NCBI GenBank assembly: GCA_018062085.1
Contig: JAGOSY010000017.1
Span: 62,001-126,000 of the forward strand
Direction: 5' to 3'
Source: a bacterium
Lineage (GTDB): Bacteria; Cyanobacteriota; Vampirovibrionia; Obscuribacterales; Obscuribacteraceae
DNA: 64,000 nucleotides
The position numbers were made by a program, and so were the translations under genes. Under the pieces are notes generated by a model. The model had not been told where the DNA came from. It did no database searches and worked only from the letters and a program-made list of their open reading frames with translations. This document shows, piece by piece, positions 15,153-23,219 of this stretch (the stretch's first letter is position 1; each line of letters starts with the position of its first letter).

Positions 15153-15503
15153 CTATGCGATATCGCTTTTATTTGGTTTCCACATAATTGCGCAATGTCC
15201 TCCACATGCTGATTCTTGCATGGGCTGCTCTAACTTTGCCTTTTCATAAGTTCCCCATTGTCCAGGATTTGTCGTGATTCTTGCACTGATTCTTGTATTG
15301 ATTGATTGATTGGCTACTGTAGTAGTTCTTTGGTTGGCTCCTTGATTGAATAGGTATTGACCAAGACTGACATTGTTGTCGCTAAGTGATTCTGCTTTTT
15401 CATACGCTACTAGCACAGCAATTAAGAGTGCAGCTAATACAACTAAAATGATAAAAGGAGTGATTAGACCGGTTCCTAAAGACGAATAGAGAAATGTATT
15501 CAC
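15153..15503 (-). CDS. small membrane-anchored protein
   Basis: 116 residues from a GTG at 15503, chosen because GAGG lies seven bases upstream; the ATG at 15560 would run into the preceding gene. One membrane helix (residues about 10-35, LITPFIILVVLAALLIAVLVAY) is followed by a polar region of about 80 residues ending in CGGHCAIMW. No family recognised. It starts 18 bases after a second small membrane protein and ends at a terminator, forming a two-gene unit. Confidence 0.6.
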   Translation of the reverse strand: MNTFLYSSLGTGLITPFIILVVLAALLIAVLVAYEKAESLSDNNVSLGQYLFNQGANQRTTTVANQSINTRISARITTNPGQWGTYEKAKLEQPMQESACGGHCAIMWKPNKSDIA

Positions 15504-15520
15504 GTTCTTACCTCTTTTAA

Positions 15521-15685
15521 CTAATTTGAAGTTTTCTTTGCCCCAGCGCAGATTTTGCATTCTTCTAGTTCGCTATTGTGCGGATTGACAGTGAATGCAG
15601 CGGCTGTTTCTTTTAGATCTTTAAATTGCACTACTGCAAAAGTTCCTATGGCCATAACCAGTAAATTGATAATGATGCATTCCAT
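15521..15685 (-). CDS. small membrane protein with C-terminal CxxC
   Basis: 54 residues from ATG 15685, with GGAG eight bases upstream; a longer frame to 15742 has no ribosome site. The first 20 residues form a membrane helix (CIIINLLVMAIGTFAVVQF); the tail has CKICAGAKK, a CxxC pair that could bind metal or form a disulfide. It precedes the 116-residue membrane protein, which also has a C-x3-C pair near its end. Confidence 0.5.
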   Translation of the reverse strand: MECIIINLLVMAIGTFAVVQFKDLKETAAAFTVNPHNSELEECKICAGAKKTSN

Positions 15686-15980
15686 CGGCAGTGCTCCTTG
15701 ACAGGTATGCATTGGTACTAGCAAAAGCCAATGGCTTGGCACAAGTGCTGGCTTAGGTTGGCGAAAACGTTACAGTAAGCTGGTTTGGCTAGTATTGTGG
15801 CAGTACTATGAATGCTACTTTAGGCAATGCTGTGTTAGTGGTAACTGTGGTTGGTAACCTAGCACAATTGGTGTGAACTGTTGAGAAGTGCCGCTGCCGG
15901 GGATCCTAAGTAAGAAGTTTTCAGCTACTGCGCTTGACGGTAAGGTTGTATCATTTAGATGCGAAAGTGCTGGAGAGATT

Positions 15981-17144
15981 ATGAAAGAGATTCCCTGGAT
16001 TCAAATCGCCAAAAGTCTACAAAGCGATATTGTCCATCAGCGTCGGTACCTGCATACCATTCCGGAGTTAGGCTTCAGAGAGGAAAAGACCGCTGCCTTT
16101 GTTGCTAAAACACTTGAGCAGTATGGCTATTGCGTGCGCACACAAGTGGGAACGACTGGTGTAGTGGCTGATCTGGGCCTTAAACCAGTGGTGGCCATTC
16201 GCGCTGAGATGGACGGCCTGCCCATGCACGAGTCAACCACTAGTCAGTACCGTTCATTGCATGACGGTATTTCTCATAGCTGCGGCCATGATGTAAATAT
16301 GGCTTGTGTTCTAGCCGCGGCCAAGATTCTGACAGAACAAGGCACTCCTAGTAGTGGCGTGCGTATTATTATGCAGCCTGCCGCCGAAGAATCAGTGGAC
16401 GCAGAGGGTAAGACTGGCACATTTCGTATGATTGAAGGCGGGGCCTTAGATGGTGTCAAAGCCATAATTGCTCTGCACATTGACGCTACAATGATGCCGG
16501 GAATGGTCGGTATCATCACCGAGTCTGCAAAAGTGCCGGCCAGTAATTTCAAGATAGAAGTTAAGCCTGCCGTGACTTCACGTGAAGAACCATTTGACTG
16601 TATTAGGGCTGTATCGGCATTGCTTCAGTCGCTGTTTGGTAGTAGCGCTGAATCAAGTGAGAAAGCTACAATAATTAGTGCCATCGAGACAGCACCGCCT
16701 GGCCCTCAGTCAATCTGCCAATCGGCTACTTTGCGTGGTTCATTCAATTCATTTAGCAAAGAAGCAAGACGAGAGCAGATGAAGTGCCTCGATGCCGCTT
16801 GTGCCACTGTATTTCAAGTCGGTGGCGCCTATGATTTAGAGTATCTTGACTCAGATGCTGGCGGAGAACTTGATGCTACAGTGACTGAAATTATGCGCCA
16901 AGTGGCTTGCGAAGTTGTTGGTGAGAAGAGTGTTTCTGTGGTCAAACGTAAGACATGGACAGAAGATTATGCCGCTCTATTGAAGGAAACACCAGGCAGC
17001 ATGATGCTCTTGGGCGGACAGATTCGCACTAGTCGTCGCAGTCATCACAGCCCATCTTTTGATGTTGATGAGTCAGCACTATATATCGGTGCCGCAATTC
17101 TGGCAGCCACTGCCCAGAGGCTTATGGAGGAGCATGAGAGCTAG
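15981..17144 (+). CDS. M20-family amidohydrolase
   Basis: 387 residues from ATG 15981 with GGAGAG four bases upstream; the frame is open to 15888 but without a ribosome site. Motifs fit peptidase family M20D (IAA-amino acid/hippurate hydrolase type): HTIPELGFREEKTA, VAIRAEMDGLPM, HSCGHDVNMA with metal ligands, QPAAEES, ALHIDATM and a C-terminal EDYA plus HHSPSFDVDE. The enzyme removes N-acyl groups from amino acids. Its stop codon lies inside the first unit of a 12-bp tandem array. Confidence 0.8.
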   Translation: MKEIPWIQIAKSLQSDIVHQRRYLHTIPELGFREEKTAAFVAKTLEQYGYCVRTQVGTTGVVADLGLKPVVAIRAEMDGLPMHESTTSQYRSLHDGISHSCGHDVNMACVLAAAKILTEQGTPSSGVRIIMQPAAEESVDAEGKTGTFRMIEGGALDGVKAIIALHIDATMMPGMVGIITESAKVPASNFKIEVKPAVTSREEPFDCIRAVSALLQSLFGSSAESSEKATIISAIETAPPGPQSICQSATLRGSFNSFSKEARREQMKCLDAACATVFQVGGAYDLEYLDSDAGGELDATVTEIMRQVACEVVGEKSVSVVKRKTWTEDYAALLKETPGSMMLLGGQIRTSRRSHHSPSFDVDESALYIGAAILAATAQRLMEEHES

Positions 17145-17196
17145 TCTTAGAACTAGTCTTAGAACTAGTCTTAGAACTAGTCTTAGAACTAGTCTA
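17141..17196. repeat. 12-bp tandem array on a stop codon
   Basis: The unit CTAGTCTTAGAA is repeated four times perfectly from 17141 with a partial fifth copy. The stop codon of the M20 gene (TAG 17142-17144) is in the first unit, and each later unit carries two more in-frame TAG codons. Confidence 0.95.
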
Positions 17197-17334
17197 AAGG
17201 CTGTTTTTGACGAGTCTATAGGTTATGTAAAGACTAGTGCTTAGCGCTAACTGCCGGTGCTCTCTTTGTAGGGTTCGCGTTACCTCCGGTTGTCATTAAT
17301 TGCAGTTCCTTATTGATGGATTTGCTGACCGTGT

Positions 17335-17387
17335 CTGCAAACTATAACTGAAAGGGCGTTTGCAGCTTTCAGTTATAGTTTTTCTTT
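17335..17387 (+). terminator. strong terminator with a competing hairpin
   Basis: A perfect 15-bp stem pairs 17340-17354 with 17366-17380 around an 11-base loop and ends in TTTTCTTT, an intrinsic terminator for the plus strand. A second perfect 8-bp pairing, CTGCAAAC (17335-17342) with GTTTGCAG (17358-17365), uses the loop and part of the 5' arm, so the two structures exclude each other. About 190 bases upstream is the M20 stop; 118 bases downstream a small membrane gene begins. The rest of 17197-17504 shows no gene. Confidence 0.8.
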
Positions 17388-17504
17388 GTCCCGTTCTTTT
17401 GCTAGGGTCGAGGTGGTGGCCCGGGGTTGTGATCTCTATTCAACTGATTCAATTTGATTCAACCCAGGCCATCGCTAATTTAGCCGAGCATAGGTGGGCT
17501 TACA

Positions 17505-17744
17505 TTGGACATTATTCTATTTGTGCTTGTGGTTTTCGCCTGGGTCGGCGTCGTCATTTTTCGGCGTTTTCATCATTACAGTCAAAATCGGCCTGCCATC
17601 CAAGATGCGGCCATGTTGAGTGGATATTGGGGCAGCTACGAACCCATCTACGAACCCATCTACGAACCTAGTTATGGACCCAGGTGCGAGGACAGTAATG
17701 AAGCTGCTGAGTTGCGTATGCGCATTCTCGAGCGCCTGGGCTAA
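17505..17744 (+). CDS. small membrane protein with YEPI repeats
   Basis: 79 residues from a TTG at 17505 with AGGTGG seven bases upstream. An N-terminal membrane helix (IILFVLVVFAWVGVVIF) is followed by a polar region with YEPIYEPIYEPSYGP, created by a 12-bp tandem repeat, and an acidic helical tail. No family recognised. It lies between two other 12-bp arrays. Confidence 0.5.
   Translation: MDIILFVLVVFAWVGVVIFRRFHHYSQNRPAIQDAAMLSGYWGSYEPIYEPIYEPSYGPRCEDSNEAAELRMRILERLG
17637..17672. repeat. 12-bp tandem array inside a small gene
   Basis: The unit TACGAACCCATC occurs twice exactly and once with three changes (17637-17672), encoding three YEPx blocks in the small membrane protein. Confidence 0.9.
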
Positions 17745-17760
17745 AAGTCACGGGCTATTG

Positions 17761-17808
17761 ATTACTGCTCTGATTACCACTCTGATTACCGCTCTGATTA
17801 CCACTCTG
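17761..17808. repeat. 12-bp tandem array on a stop codon (minus gene)
   Basis: Four units of ATTACyrCTCTG, also readable as two 24-bp units. The stop codon of the minus-strand gene (17798-17800) is in the last unit, and each of the other three units adds one further in-frame stop on the minus strand. Confidence 0.95.
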
Positions 17809-18085
17809 AATAGCCTTCGAAAAAACCGTGAATTTGTAATTCCCCCAGTATTCCTAGACCGGGTACGCCCTCAAATTTTGTTCCAGTGTTATGAAGAAAA
17901 TTTGTATTCTCTCCAGTATAGAAGTCGCGCTCTAGGTTTGGCATGTTGGCCTCGTAATAGCCCCAAGGGGAGCCCTTTATCAGGGTCTTTCGTCTTAGTT
18001 TTTTAGGCAGTTTGACTAAGCCTAGGCCTAACAATGTGGCAGCGACAAACAGTGTTTCGAAGAGCGCGATGTTCCAAAAATCCAT
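17798..18085 (-). CDS. small membrane protein
   Basis: 95 residues from ATG 18085, which has GAGG six bases upstream (ATG 18097 is less likely). A membrane helix (residues about 5-26, IALFETLFVAATLLGLGLV) is followed by a basic patch KLPKKLRRK and an aromatic polar tail. No family recognised. The stop lies within a 12-bp tandem array. Confidence 0.5.
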   Translation of the reverse strand: MDFWNIALFETLFVAATLLGLGLVKLPKKLRRKTLIKGSPWGYYEANMPNLERDFYTGENTNFLHNTGTKFEGVPGLGILGELQIHGFFEGYSEW

Positions 18086-18339
18086 GGTGTACCTCAAGCG
18101 AGTCTAGCCTATTTGCTTGTCGCTGAAATGGACCAATTGGTTCAAGCCTCAGCCGGTTTGAGTTGGTGCCTCTGGACTGTGTCCCTTCTTGCCTTAAGTT
18201 CGGTGTTTAAGCGGTTCTTGGCGCAGCTTTAGCAACGATTGATCGCTTGAGGTTGTAAGAAATTCAGCTAGTAAATCTTACGGAAGCGACTTCGAGGAGT
18301 TCGCGCGAATTGCAAACAGAAATGCTTTGGTGGCGTTGC

Positions 18340-18348
18340 TGATATAAT
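18340..18348 (+). promoter_or_regulatory. extended -10 promoter
   Basis: TGATATAAT is a perfect extended -10 element (TG-n-TATAAT). Transcription would begin near 18355, two bases before the ATG of the LRR gene, or only slightly earlier, so a leaderless or very short leader is possible, although GGAG lies at 18351-18354. No good -35 was found at 17 bases. Confidence 0.5.
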
Positions 18349-18356
18349 TTGGAGAT

Positions 18357-19346
18357 ATGCAGAAGAGTTTCCTTTTCTACGCTGTAGCTGCCTCTGCTCT
18401 TTTGATAGCGCTGTTTTGCCATGCCCAGAGAGCGTATTCGGCTAATGCGAGAGAGCGTGTCCTAGAATTTCCGGCTAAATACTCGGTTGGCAGATTAGTG
18501 GTATTGCAGACGAGGCCTCAGTTCTCGTATGGCCGCTGCAAGGGGAGGCTTTTGGCTGAAGCTCGAGGAGTGGTTAGACTACCCTCTGACAAGTTGATCA
18601 AGTTTGAACCTAGTGCTGTTTTCTATCGGCATCCGCAGTGTCTTTTAAAACTACCAGCAGATGCTTTTGATTTCATTGAACTGCGCTTTATGGCCATGAC
18701 TGATGAAGAATCGGCCTTGAGTGATCCCACTGTTCCGTTTGTCCGTCGAATTTCACGCCTCAAAGGTATTGATTTAGACGGGTCAGAAATCACAGATAAA
18801 GGTCTTTCGCAACTAGGGGCAATGCCGGAGCTGCAGTATCTTGCTGCGGGCAATGGCTTCATTACTGGTAGCTGTTTGCCTCACCTAGTCGGATGCAAGA
18901 AGCTTGAGGGGCTGCGCTTAGGTGGAACAGTGGTGAACAATGAGAGCTTGAGTTGTTTGCAAAATTTTCCGCTGCTGACTCACCTAGGCTTGATCAATAT
19001 GAATCTGTCTTTGAGCGGTTTAGAGCAAGTTAGTAAGTGTCGTGCAATCAATAATCTTGATATAGATTCTAACTATCAAATCGATGATAAAGCGCTGCCA
19101 TTGTTGCTGAAGCTAACTAAATTGCGCACTCTCAGTGTGAAGGAAACCAAGATTTCTTTGAAGGCTCTTGAGATTTTGGGCAAGCACGGTATCATTACTA
19201 TTGGTCTGCCTAAACCTTTCGCCAATTATGCGCCGAGCGAGCAACGACGGCTCGTGAAAGCTTTTCCCTATTATAAATTTAGTGCTAAATCTGCCGGTGA
19301 TGTGGATTCCTACAATGAGACTATGTTTGCGCCAGTGACACGGTGA
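18357..19346 (+). CDS. secreted leucine-rich-repeat protein
   Basis: 329 residues with a signal peptide (1-29, ending AYSA). Residues about 130-285 contain five to six LRR units of the cysteine-poor bacterial type, for example RLKGIDLDGSEITDKGLSQL, KLEGLRLGGTVVNNESLSCL and KLRTLSVKETKISLKALEIL. Such proteins usually bind other proteins at the cell surface. It is flanked by an extended -10 promoter and a terminator, so probably a single-gene unit. Confidence 0.75.
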   Translation: MQKSFLFYAVAASALLIALFCHAQRAYSANARERVLEFPAKYSVGRLVVLQTRPQFSYGRCKGRLLAEARGVVRLPSDKLIKFEPSAVFYRHPQCLLKLPADAFDFIELRFMAMTDEESALSDPTVPFVRRISRLKGIDLDGSEITDKGLSQLGAMPELQYLAAGNGFITGSCLPHLVGCKKLEGLRLGGTVVNNESLSCLQNFPLLTHLGLINMNLSLSGLEQVSKCRAINNLDIDSNYQIDDKALPLLLKLTKLRTLSVKETKISLKALEILGKHGIITIGLPKPFANYAPSEQRRLVKAFPYYKFSAKSAGDVDSYNETMFAPVTR

Positions 19347-19436
19347 TTGAGTTTAATTGTCTTCTCTTGCCACCCTGACTCGCTCTCAGCTCTGTAAGCA
19401 ACTTGATTACAACTATACAGTCAAGTAGACTGAGGG

Positions 19437-19475
19437 AAAGCGATAGGGCCCAGGGTTTGGGCTCCTATAGCTTTT
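19437..19475. terminator. bidirectional terminator between convergent genes
   Basis: A long stem AAAGC-ATAGG-GCCC (19437-19451) with GGGC-CCTAT-GCTTTT (19458-19475) has two single-base bulges and a short loop. It lies between the LRR gene and the convergent HAD gene. Confidence 0.7.
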
Positions 19476-19539
19476 GCGGAGGTTTGGATTGAGGGATGTT
19501 GCAGTCTTTTCTGTGTTGGGTGTATTCGCCCACACGGAA

Positions 19540-20226
19540 TTAGGCAGCAATTTTAGCTTGTTTGCACAAGTCTATGAGCGAGTTGATCACTCTGGCACCA
19601 GGGACAGCAATATTCGCCACTCCGGGGCGCAAAATTAGAGCTGCCTGCATGCCAACCGAAAGGGCTGCTTTCACATCGTTGAGGTGATTGTCTCCGACCA
19701 TCATCACTTGTCCTGGTGAAACGCCAAAAAGCTCAAGCGCTTTCTCAAAGATTTCGGGCTGAGGTTTTGCCTGACCTACCTCAAAAGAATAGATCTTGTG
19801 CTCAAAGTAGGCTCCCAAGCCTAATTCATCAAAAAGAAAGTGAACAGGAAAAGGCCATAGATTTGAGACCAATCCCAGTCTGTAACCGTTTGATTTGAGT
19901 GCTTGTAGGCCTGCCAATGTATCTTCGTAGAACTTGAAGCCGACTGCTTCGCGCCTCAGCACCCGGGCAAAGGCACGGTGTGCTGCCTTGCTTGGGGTGG
20001 GGCAAGCAAATGAGCTAGCCAAATGATTGAGAAATTCACCTGGATCGCTGATGTTGGTAGTAAGGCAGGCCCGCATAAAGTCAGGGTCTTCAATCGCAAC
20101 TTTGCGACCAGCGACGGTTGCCACATTGTACCCAACAATTTTCTGCACTTCAAATATGGGTTCGCGATCAAGTGAGTAACCCAAGGTGCGCCAAAGGTCG
20201 AACAGAATTACTTTTGTTGTTTTCAT
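19540..20226 (-). CDS. HAD-superfamily protein, second Asp replaced by Trp
   Basis: 228 residues. HAD motifs are FDLWRTL (residues 9-15; nucleophile D10, but W12 where phosphatases have Asp), LVSNLWP (motif 2), GQAKPQPEIF (Lys) and MMVGDNHLNDV (motif 4). The helical cap is at about 18-95. Without the second Asp the phosphatase acid/base is missing, so dehalogenase-like or non-catalytic function is possible. Its ATG overlaps the stop of the isochorismatase-like gene through TAATG, so translation is coupled. Last gene of a five-gene unit. Confidence 0.75.
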   Translation of the reverse strand: MKTTKVILFDLWRTLGYSLDREPIFEVQKIVGYNVATVAGRKVAIEDPDFMRACLTTNISDPGEFLNHLASSFACPTPSKAAHRAFARVLRREAVGFKFYEDTLAGLQALKSNGYRLGLVSNLWPFPVHFLFDELGLGAYFEHKIYSFEVGQAKPQPEIFEKALELFGVSPGQVMMVGDNHLNDVKAALSVGMQAALILRPGVANIAVPGARVINSLIDLCKQAKIAA

Positions 20227-20774
20227 TAGGCACTCCGTTTAGCATTCGGCATGGCAAATTCCATCTCTGCTGCTTCGCCTTCGACAAAGCTAAGGCGCGC
20301 ATCTAATGGAAAAAGCTGCCAGACTTTAGTGTTGTCGGTTTTTGAATTGGTCGTGCGACAGGCGTCTTTGACCACTGCAACTGCTTCTACTGTCGGGATG
20401 GCAAGTAAGCCTTTGACTGTATCGAGCACGCACATGTCTGTGTTCACTCCGCACAGGCGAAAACGCTTGCTTTGAAAGTGCTTCTTGGTGCAGGTTTGGA
20501 TCACTTCGTGTGAGCCGTCTTGAATTAGCTTGGTGGTCTCGTTCCAATTGTTGGGGTTATAGCCGTGCACTGCGTTGAGAATTGCTGGGTAGGTGCCGGC
20601 GAATAGCTCAGCTTGAAAGGCGCTGAAGTAGGGAATCCAAAGAAAAATAATTTTGTTTTGCCGCTGGCGCGCTAACCTTACTTCACGGGCCACGTTGTTT
20701 ATGGTTGTGCTGTCTGCAGTGAAAAGCGGCTGCATATCTATTACGACTAGTGTGTACTCGTCATTTGTATTCAT
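20226..20774 (-). CDS. isochorismatase-like cysteine hydrolase
   Basis: 182 residues from ATG 20774, with GGAG five bases before it; an in-frame TTG at 20786 lies next to the ribosome site and is rejected. The probable triad is D13 (VIDMQ), K98 and C115 (TDMCVLDT). The family includes nicotinamidase and other amide hydrolases. It begins 12 bases after the carbonic anhydrase stop and ends overlapping the HAD gene. Substrate unknown. Confidence 0.8.
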   Translation of the reverse strand: MNTNDEYTLVVIDMQPLFTADSTTINNVAREVRLARQRQNKIIFLWIPYFSAFQAELFAGTYPAILNAVHGYNPNNWNETTKLIQDGSHEVIQTCTKKHFQSKRFRLCGVNTDMCVLDTVKGLLAIPTVEAVAVVKDACRTTNSKTDNTKVWQLFPLDARLSFVEGEAAEMEFAMPNAKRSA

Positions 20775-20786
20775 GACGGTCTCCAA

Positions 20787-21455
20787 TTAAAGTTGGCACC
20801 AGTGTTTTCGATCTTGATCGAAGTAGCTGATAGAGCCATTCTCGATTTGGTAATTCCAACCGTGAATGTGTAATTTGCCATTGGCCATAGCTGCTGCCAC
20901 TGACGGATGAGTTGCCAGGTTCTTGAGCTGTAGCAGTATGTTGTTGTTTGTTGTTTCAGCCAGTCGCTGTGCTTCTTCGCAGGAAGAGCAACAAGCTGCA
21001 GTAGCTGGAGCGGCTGTAGTAGCGTGATTTAACCAATCAGATACAGCGGGAAGTGTGCTTAGCTTGTCTGGATGCAAAACTGCTTTCATTCCGCCGCAAT
21101 CGCTGTGACCCATGACGATGACGTCGGCAACGCCAAGTACTGAGACCGCATACTCAATGACAGCGGCTGCTTCGCTGGGAGCATTGCTGTTGAACTGCGG
21201 TACTATGTTGGCCACGTTGCGCATGACAAACAGGTCGCCGGGCTGGCTTGCTGTAATCAAATTGGGATCGATGCGCGAGTCGGCACAGGTAATTAAAAGA
21301 ATTTGTGGCTTTTGTCCGTGGGCCAGTCTTTCGAACATAAGCTTGTTTTCTTCAAAGTGCTCAAGTTGAAACTTGTGTACTCCTTCTATCAGTTTCTTGA
21401 GCCCTGAAGATTTGGCTGACTTAGAGCCAGATTTATGCAAAGTTGACCGTTTCAT
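20787..21455 (-). CDS. beta-carbonic anhydrase
   Basis: 222 residues. Zinc ligands C57 (ITCADSRI), H117 and C120 (MGHSDCGG), and the D59-R61 pair, are those of active beta-class enzymes that interconvert CO2 and bicarbonate in the cytoplasm. A Cys-rich insert (ATAACCSSCEE) is unusual. The start has GGAGG five to nine bases upstream; its leader bases GACCGTCATG are shared with the next gene. Third gene of the operon, preceded by an intercistronic hairpin. Confidence 0.9.
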   Translation of the reverse strand: MKRSTLHKSGSKSAKSSGLKKLIEGVHKFQLEHFEENKLMFERLAHGQKPQILLITCADSRIDPNLITASQPGDLFVMRNVANIVPQFNSNAPSEAAAVIEYAVSVLGVADVIVMGHSDCGGMKAVLHPDKLSTLPAVSDWLNHATTAAPATAACCSSCEEAQRLAETTNNNILLQLKNLATHPSVAAAMANGKLHIHGWNYQIENGSISYFDQDRKHWCQL

Positions 21456-21478
21456 GACGGTCCTCCTTCCTGGCTTTT

Positions 21479-21500
21479 GGGCGAGTTTCTATACTCGCCC
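21479..21500 (-). other. intercistronic hairpin
   Basis: A perfect 8-bp stem GGGCGAGT/ACTCGCCC with a six-base loop lies between the AAA+ stop (21525) and the carbonic anhydrase start (21455). No T tract follows on the minus strand, so processing or mRNA stabilisation is more likely than termination. Confidence 0.6.
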
Positions 21501-21524
21501 CCAGGGCTTCATTTTTAGTTGAAT

Positions 21525-22643
21525 TTATGCTGCTTGCAGGCTCAATTTTGGCTGCATCGCAATGGCCTCTGATTCCATTTTGCAAAAGGTTAGCGCTGCC
21601 GCTCCGCTATTGTGAGTGACCACGATTCTGTTGCCTCCGTTTATGGTGCCTTTGCTCAGCTCGCGCCCCAGCGGGTCGAGTAAGTATTTACTGATTACTC
21701 TTTTCAGTTCGGCTACACTGCCGCCATCTTTGGTGGCCTCGTGCAGCAAGAAGTGACTGGTGCTCGCATCGGCTTGCAGGGTGAATACAGATTCTTCTGG
21801 CAATGAGTTGATGCGTTTTTGTACCTGGGCGATTTCTGCCTCGACTATACGCACCATGCTGCTGGCTGAGAGTTCTTCGTAAATTACAACTGCGTCCAAG
21901 CGGTTGCGGAATTCTGGCGGATAGTTCTGGCGCAGGGCGTTTTTAACCACAGCGCCAACATCAGGCTTGCTCTCTTTGGGGCCAGTGCCAAAGCCGATAT
22001 GTTTTTGGTTGGACATTCTTTCCATTGCTGCCATGCCCAAGTTACTTGTGAGCACGAAGATGGTATTGCTGAAATCAACGGGTACGCCGTTTCCTAAGAT
22101 CAGCTTGCCCTTGTCGAAGATACCCATGAAAAGCTTGTAGAAGTCATCACAGCCCTTCTCGAACTCTTCTATCACGATAATATCGACTGCTGATTGCGAG
22201 CCAAGACGCACCCGATTCATATTGTGACCAGAAATCAGTGAGGTGGGATCGCTCTCAGTTGCTGCTACCTTGTTTTCAGGGTTTTGCGGATCGCGATAAC
22301 CGATATACATGGGCGGGGCGCCCTTCAGGTCTAACAGCTGGGCTGCCGTCATATAGTCGCTTGCTTGTACTCTGATAAGGGCATTTTTGTCGCCATGCAG
22401 CAGCTCGGCAAGAGCTTCAGCCGTGAGCGACTTGCCCGTGCGCGAAGGCCCAATAAGGAAGTAGATTCCGATAGGCCTGGTTTTGTCGCGCAGGGGGTTG
22501 TGGATGGCGCTGTGGGCCATGAGGGCGATGCGCTCGGCGTCAGGCTGTCCGATTACTTTTTCATTGAACTGATTGATGAACAGTTCTTCGCTCACACTTG
22601 GTTCGTTGGTATGCAATTCTTTGAGATTAGAGTTGTAGTTCAT
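21525..22643 (-). CDS. single-domain ClpB/ClpA D2-like AAA+ ATPase
   Basis: 372 residues, corresponding to only the second ATPase domain of ClpA/ClpB. Walker A is GPSRTGKS (65-72), Walker B IIVIEEFEKG (155-164, Glu where DEIEK is usual), sensor 1 VLTSN (197-201) and the arginine finger PPEFRNRLD (242-250). A C-terminal small domain ends at about 345. It lacks the N-domain, D1, middle domain and any ClpP loop I can recognise. Such stand-alone D2 proteins may remodel partners encoded beside them. Confidence 0.8.
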   Translation of the reverse strand: MNYNSNLKELHTNEPSVSEELFINQFNEKVIGQPDAERIALMAHSAIHNPLRDKTRPIGIYFLIGPSRTGKSLTAEALAELLHGDKNALIRVQASDYMTAAQLLDLKGAPPMYIGYRDPQNPENKVAATESDPTSLISGHNMNRVRLGSQSAVDIIVIEEFEKGCDDFYKLFMGIFDKGKLILGNGVPVDFSNTIFVLTSNLGMAAMERMSNQKHIGFGTGPKESKPDVGAVVKNALRQNYPPEFRNRLDAVVIYEELSASSMVRIVEAEIAQVQKRINSLPEESVFTLQADASTSHFLLHEATKDGGSVAELKRVISKYLLDPLGRELSKGTINGGNRIVVTHNSGAAALTFCKMESEAIAMQPKLSLQAA

Positions 22644-22724
22644 GACACACCTCTTGCTGGTTCACATAGTGCCAGCAGTAATTGAGGGTTCACGTTGCCG
22701 CAGCAACGCCTGATCGGACGCCAA

Positions 22725-23219
22725 TTAGTGGGCCGGATCATGATTTGTGGTCGCATATTTATGAATGATTAGCATGCTCTGCACCGCTATCAATAGCGCC
22801 GTGGTGGCGACAAAGTCAAAGGCACTTCTGAGGGCAAAGATGTTGAGCATATTGCAGAGCATGACGCCTAAGCTGGCAACGGCGATATATCCTAAGGCGA
22901 AGCAAACGAAGACCCAGACAATAATTCCTGTGCGATCTGCTTGTTCGTTGAATGTCAGAATACAGAGCACTGGTTTTTCGAGTAAAGAAGAAAGTAAGTG
23001 ATCTGTGGCGCTAAAGCTGCAAGCGAAAGCCGTCCCTACTACTAATGCGCAGAGAGCCGATTGCACGAAGCTGACAGTTGGCAGCAACAGGGGTGCAAGT
23101 ATGCCTATGGTAAAGGCGAGAATTAGTGCGTGGGTTAAGGCAAGCAGGCAGTGCGCTAAACGGCGACTGCAAGAGGTTGCGTCTTTCAAGCACGGAGATT
23201 TGGCTTCGTTGTCTTTCAT
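22725..23219 (-). CDS. four-helix membrane protein
   Basis: 164 residues with hydrophobic helices at about 25-50, 53-75, 98-125 and 132-152 and a Cys-containing N-terminal tail. No family recognised. First gene of the five-gene minus-strand unit; the next gene starts 81 bases later. Confidence 0.55.
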   Translation of the reverse strand: MKDNEAKSPCLKDATSCSRRLAHCLLALTHALILAFTIGILAPLLLPTVSFVQSALCALVVGTAFACSFSATDHLLSSLLEKPVLCILTFNEQADRTGIIVWVFVCFALGYIAVASLGVMLCNMLNIFALRSAFDFVATTALLIAVQSMLIIHKYATTNHDPAH

